Source: Beaufortia kweichowensis (taxonomy: Eukaryota; Chordata; Actinopteri; Cypriniformes; Gastromyzontidae). Taken from it: 64,000 bases of DNA. Made by a program: the position numbers and the translations under genes. The stretch lies in contig CM032794.1 in NCBI GenBank assembly GCA_019155185.1, positions 9,401,988-9,465,987 of the forward strand. Direction: 5' to 3'. A model generated the notes under the pieces. That model was not told the DNA's origin and searched no databases. It was given only the letters and a program-made list of their open reading frames with translations. Of the stretch, positions 62,835 to 64,000 are shown piece after piece (position 1 is the first letter of the stretch; each line of letters begins with the position of its first letter).

Positions 62835-63092
62835 ATGCGAAAACGTGGAGAGGAGATGCAGCGAGACCTGTGGACTTCTCTGTTGCTAGTGTGGATTACT
62901 TGTGTGCCGTACTCTTCCATGGCTCCGTTGAACAATCAGACACAAAGTTTACAAACCGCATCACCCATGATCCTGCGAAACAGGCCAAGCGAAGGACAAA
63001 GAATTCTGAATCGTGCCAAGAGAGGATGGGTTTGGAATCAAATGTTTGTGTTGGAGGAGTTCTCTGGACCCGATCCAATTCTGGTTGGCAGG
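62835..63092 (+). CDS. cdh8: Cadherin-8-like type II classical cadherin, first coding exon (partial gene)
   Basis: This exon encodes the first 86 residues of a calcium-dependent cell-adhesion protein of the type II classical cadherin family; the rest lies beyond the window. Residues 11-28 are a hydrophobic signal peptide (DLWTSLLLVWIT core). Residues about 29-63 form a short propeptide ending in the furin-type site R60-A-K-R63. The mature protein then starts GWVWNQMFVLEEFSGPDP, with W65 and W67 being the paired Trp2/Trp4 that type II cadherins swap between EC1 domains. From memory, mammalian CDH8 shares the DLWT signal segment, the MAP propeptide start, EQRILNR before the cleavage site and the QMFVLEEFSGP run, which favours CDH8 over CDH11, CDH6 or other paralogs. 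There is an N-x-T sequon at N34. The ATG has A at -3. The open frame continues to 63116, but a consensus donor (AGG|GTGAGT) after R86 ends the exon in phase 0, as expected before the LHTD-type continuation. Family call is very secure; the exact paralog fairly secure. Confidence 0.9.
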
Positions 63093-64000
63093 GTGAGTAG
63101 TCTAATTGTCGACTGAATATTAAGCTTACTTATCATGTGGAAACATTAATTCTGCTGCCTGAATGCCTTTGCGTTTGACATTTTGTGAGGAAGCAATAAT
63201 TGCTGTGAAGAAGAGGGCAAGGTTGGCATCGTAGCCACATCTTAACCTTCCACAGTATTAGTCTTTAATGGATATAAGGCAACAATCAATTGAACCTCAG
63301 AAAACTTCATCTCTAAAGGGAAAATTGTTGTTTAGTATTTATAAAACCTCCAAAAGACATTTTAACAAGTGTAGTTTGTTCAGCATGTGTGTATGTTGCA
63401 AGGTGGCATTGAGATATTACCGGGGCAGGAGAGCGACTTGGCACAGGACCTGTGCAGAGAGCTCAGGGTCCTGAGAGGACGAGAGTCAGAACAGGCCAAA
63501 GCAGCTTGTTCACAGATCACTGCAACCGTGAACCTCGGGACTCAACCTGGCACCACATTTGTCCCAAAACTATCACTTTTCTGTAAGCAACTAGCAAGTT
63601 AGTCGCTTAAAATCATGTTTATAGTAGGTTCATATACTTTTATATCTCATATTCATATCTCGTTTTCAGTTTAAATGAATTCAATATAAAAAAACATTTT
63701 CAATTACTATAAATAAACCCTGTTTATTTCTCAACACTATCCTCACCATCGCTAAGGTTAAATACGTCCTTTGTGTCCAGTTTTTGGCTGCGCCTCAGCT
63801 AATTAAGGCCTCTGACTTGAATTTTCCCATTTTTTCAATTTGCCTCCTCACGTCACTCAGTCATGTGAATAAAACATGTGCTTTCATGTGCCCTTTACAC
63901 CTGTGTTTTCCCAATATCTGTGCTATTCAAAAATGTTCTTAAGAGCGGCATAAATTTTTCAAGAGGTGCAATTAAGCAGTCTTTGTTGGATTCTGCCGTA
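63093..64000 (+). other. Start of cdh8 intron 2
   Basis: The intron begins GTGAGT and runs past the end of the window. Around 63400-63560 it is noticeably more GC-balanced than its flanks, with open frames on the + strand that I do not recognise. No second cadherin exon is visible. Confidence 0.8.

Larger units (their letters stand above)
62605..63092 (+). other. cdh8: cdh8 exon 2 (5' UTR segment plus first coding segment)
   Basis: The left edge is a strong acceptor: a pyrimidine-rich tract ending in CTCTCTCCTCTAG, with AG at 62603-62604. The right edge is a GTGAGT donor at 63093. The first 230 bases are untranslated and hold two upstream ATGs (62618 and 62713). The translated part runs from 62835 to 63092. 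The exon edges are read from splice consensus and the known cadherin pattern in which exon 2 ends just after the VGR of EC1; transcript data would confirm them. Confidence 0.8.

Noticed and set aside
62789..63100. Longer overlapping frame across cdh8 exon 2
   Set aside because: It is out of frame with the cadherin, starts at a non-ATG codon and lacks any known domain.
63093..63116. Extension of the cadherin frame to the stop at 63114-63116
   Set aside because: The sequence after residue 86 is no longer cadherin-like and a consensus GTGAGT donor lies exactly where the known family exon ends.

Overview
The window looks like a teleost nuclear genome, probably a cypriniform (carp, barb or danio type). 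The reasons are the AT-rich sequence with long dinucleotide microsatellites, a tRNA-headed SINE of carp type, a degraded Tc1/mariner remnant, and several copies of a TTAA-flanked repeat whose 'AAAGGGATAGTTCACC' start is familiar from cyprinid genomes. The species cannot be fixed from this sequence, and family names given from memory should be confirmed against a repeat library.

Only one protein-coding gene is supported: the 5' end of a type II classical cadherin, best matched to cadherin-8 (cdh8), on the + strand at the right-hand end. The reading has four parts: a small CpG-rich promoter with a TATA-like box near 60413; an inferred noncoding first exon ending at a consensus donor at 60820; a second exon at 62605-63092; and the start of the next intron. 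The second exon carries a short 5' UTR segment, the start codon at 62835, the signal peptide, the short propeptide with its RAKR cleavage site, and the first strand of EC1 with Trp2 and Trp4. The mRNA leader seems rich in upstream ORFs, one of which would run across the exon 1/exon 2 junction.

Everything left of about 60.2 kb appears to be a gene desert upstream of cdh8. I found no reading frame there that I recognise; the open frames are short and look like chance. The stretch holds microsatellites (GA at 832, CT at 17641 and 45276, AT at 48548), a SINE at about 19646, an intact TTAA-flanked foldback element at 25263-25565, degraded relatives near 2710, 9727, 11132, 14652 and 22519, a Tc1/mariner-type non-autonomous element at 48427-48927, and two inverted copies of a palindromic TIR element at about 28163 and 29650. 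Between these lie more GC-balanced, repeat-free blocks with clustered homeodomain, SOX, CRE or E-box motifs. They are candidate conserved noncoding (enhancer) elements, offered as inference only.

The most unusual observation is a roughly 230 bp noncoding segment present twice in the same orientation, at about 27659-27890 and 57797-58025. The copies share an identical 29-base core and do not look like any mobile element I recognise; a duplicated regulatory element or an old dispersed repeat are the two readings. No prokaryotic-type system, CRISPR array, virus or toxin gene was seen.
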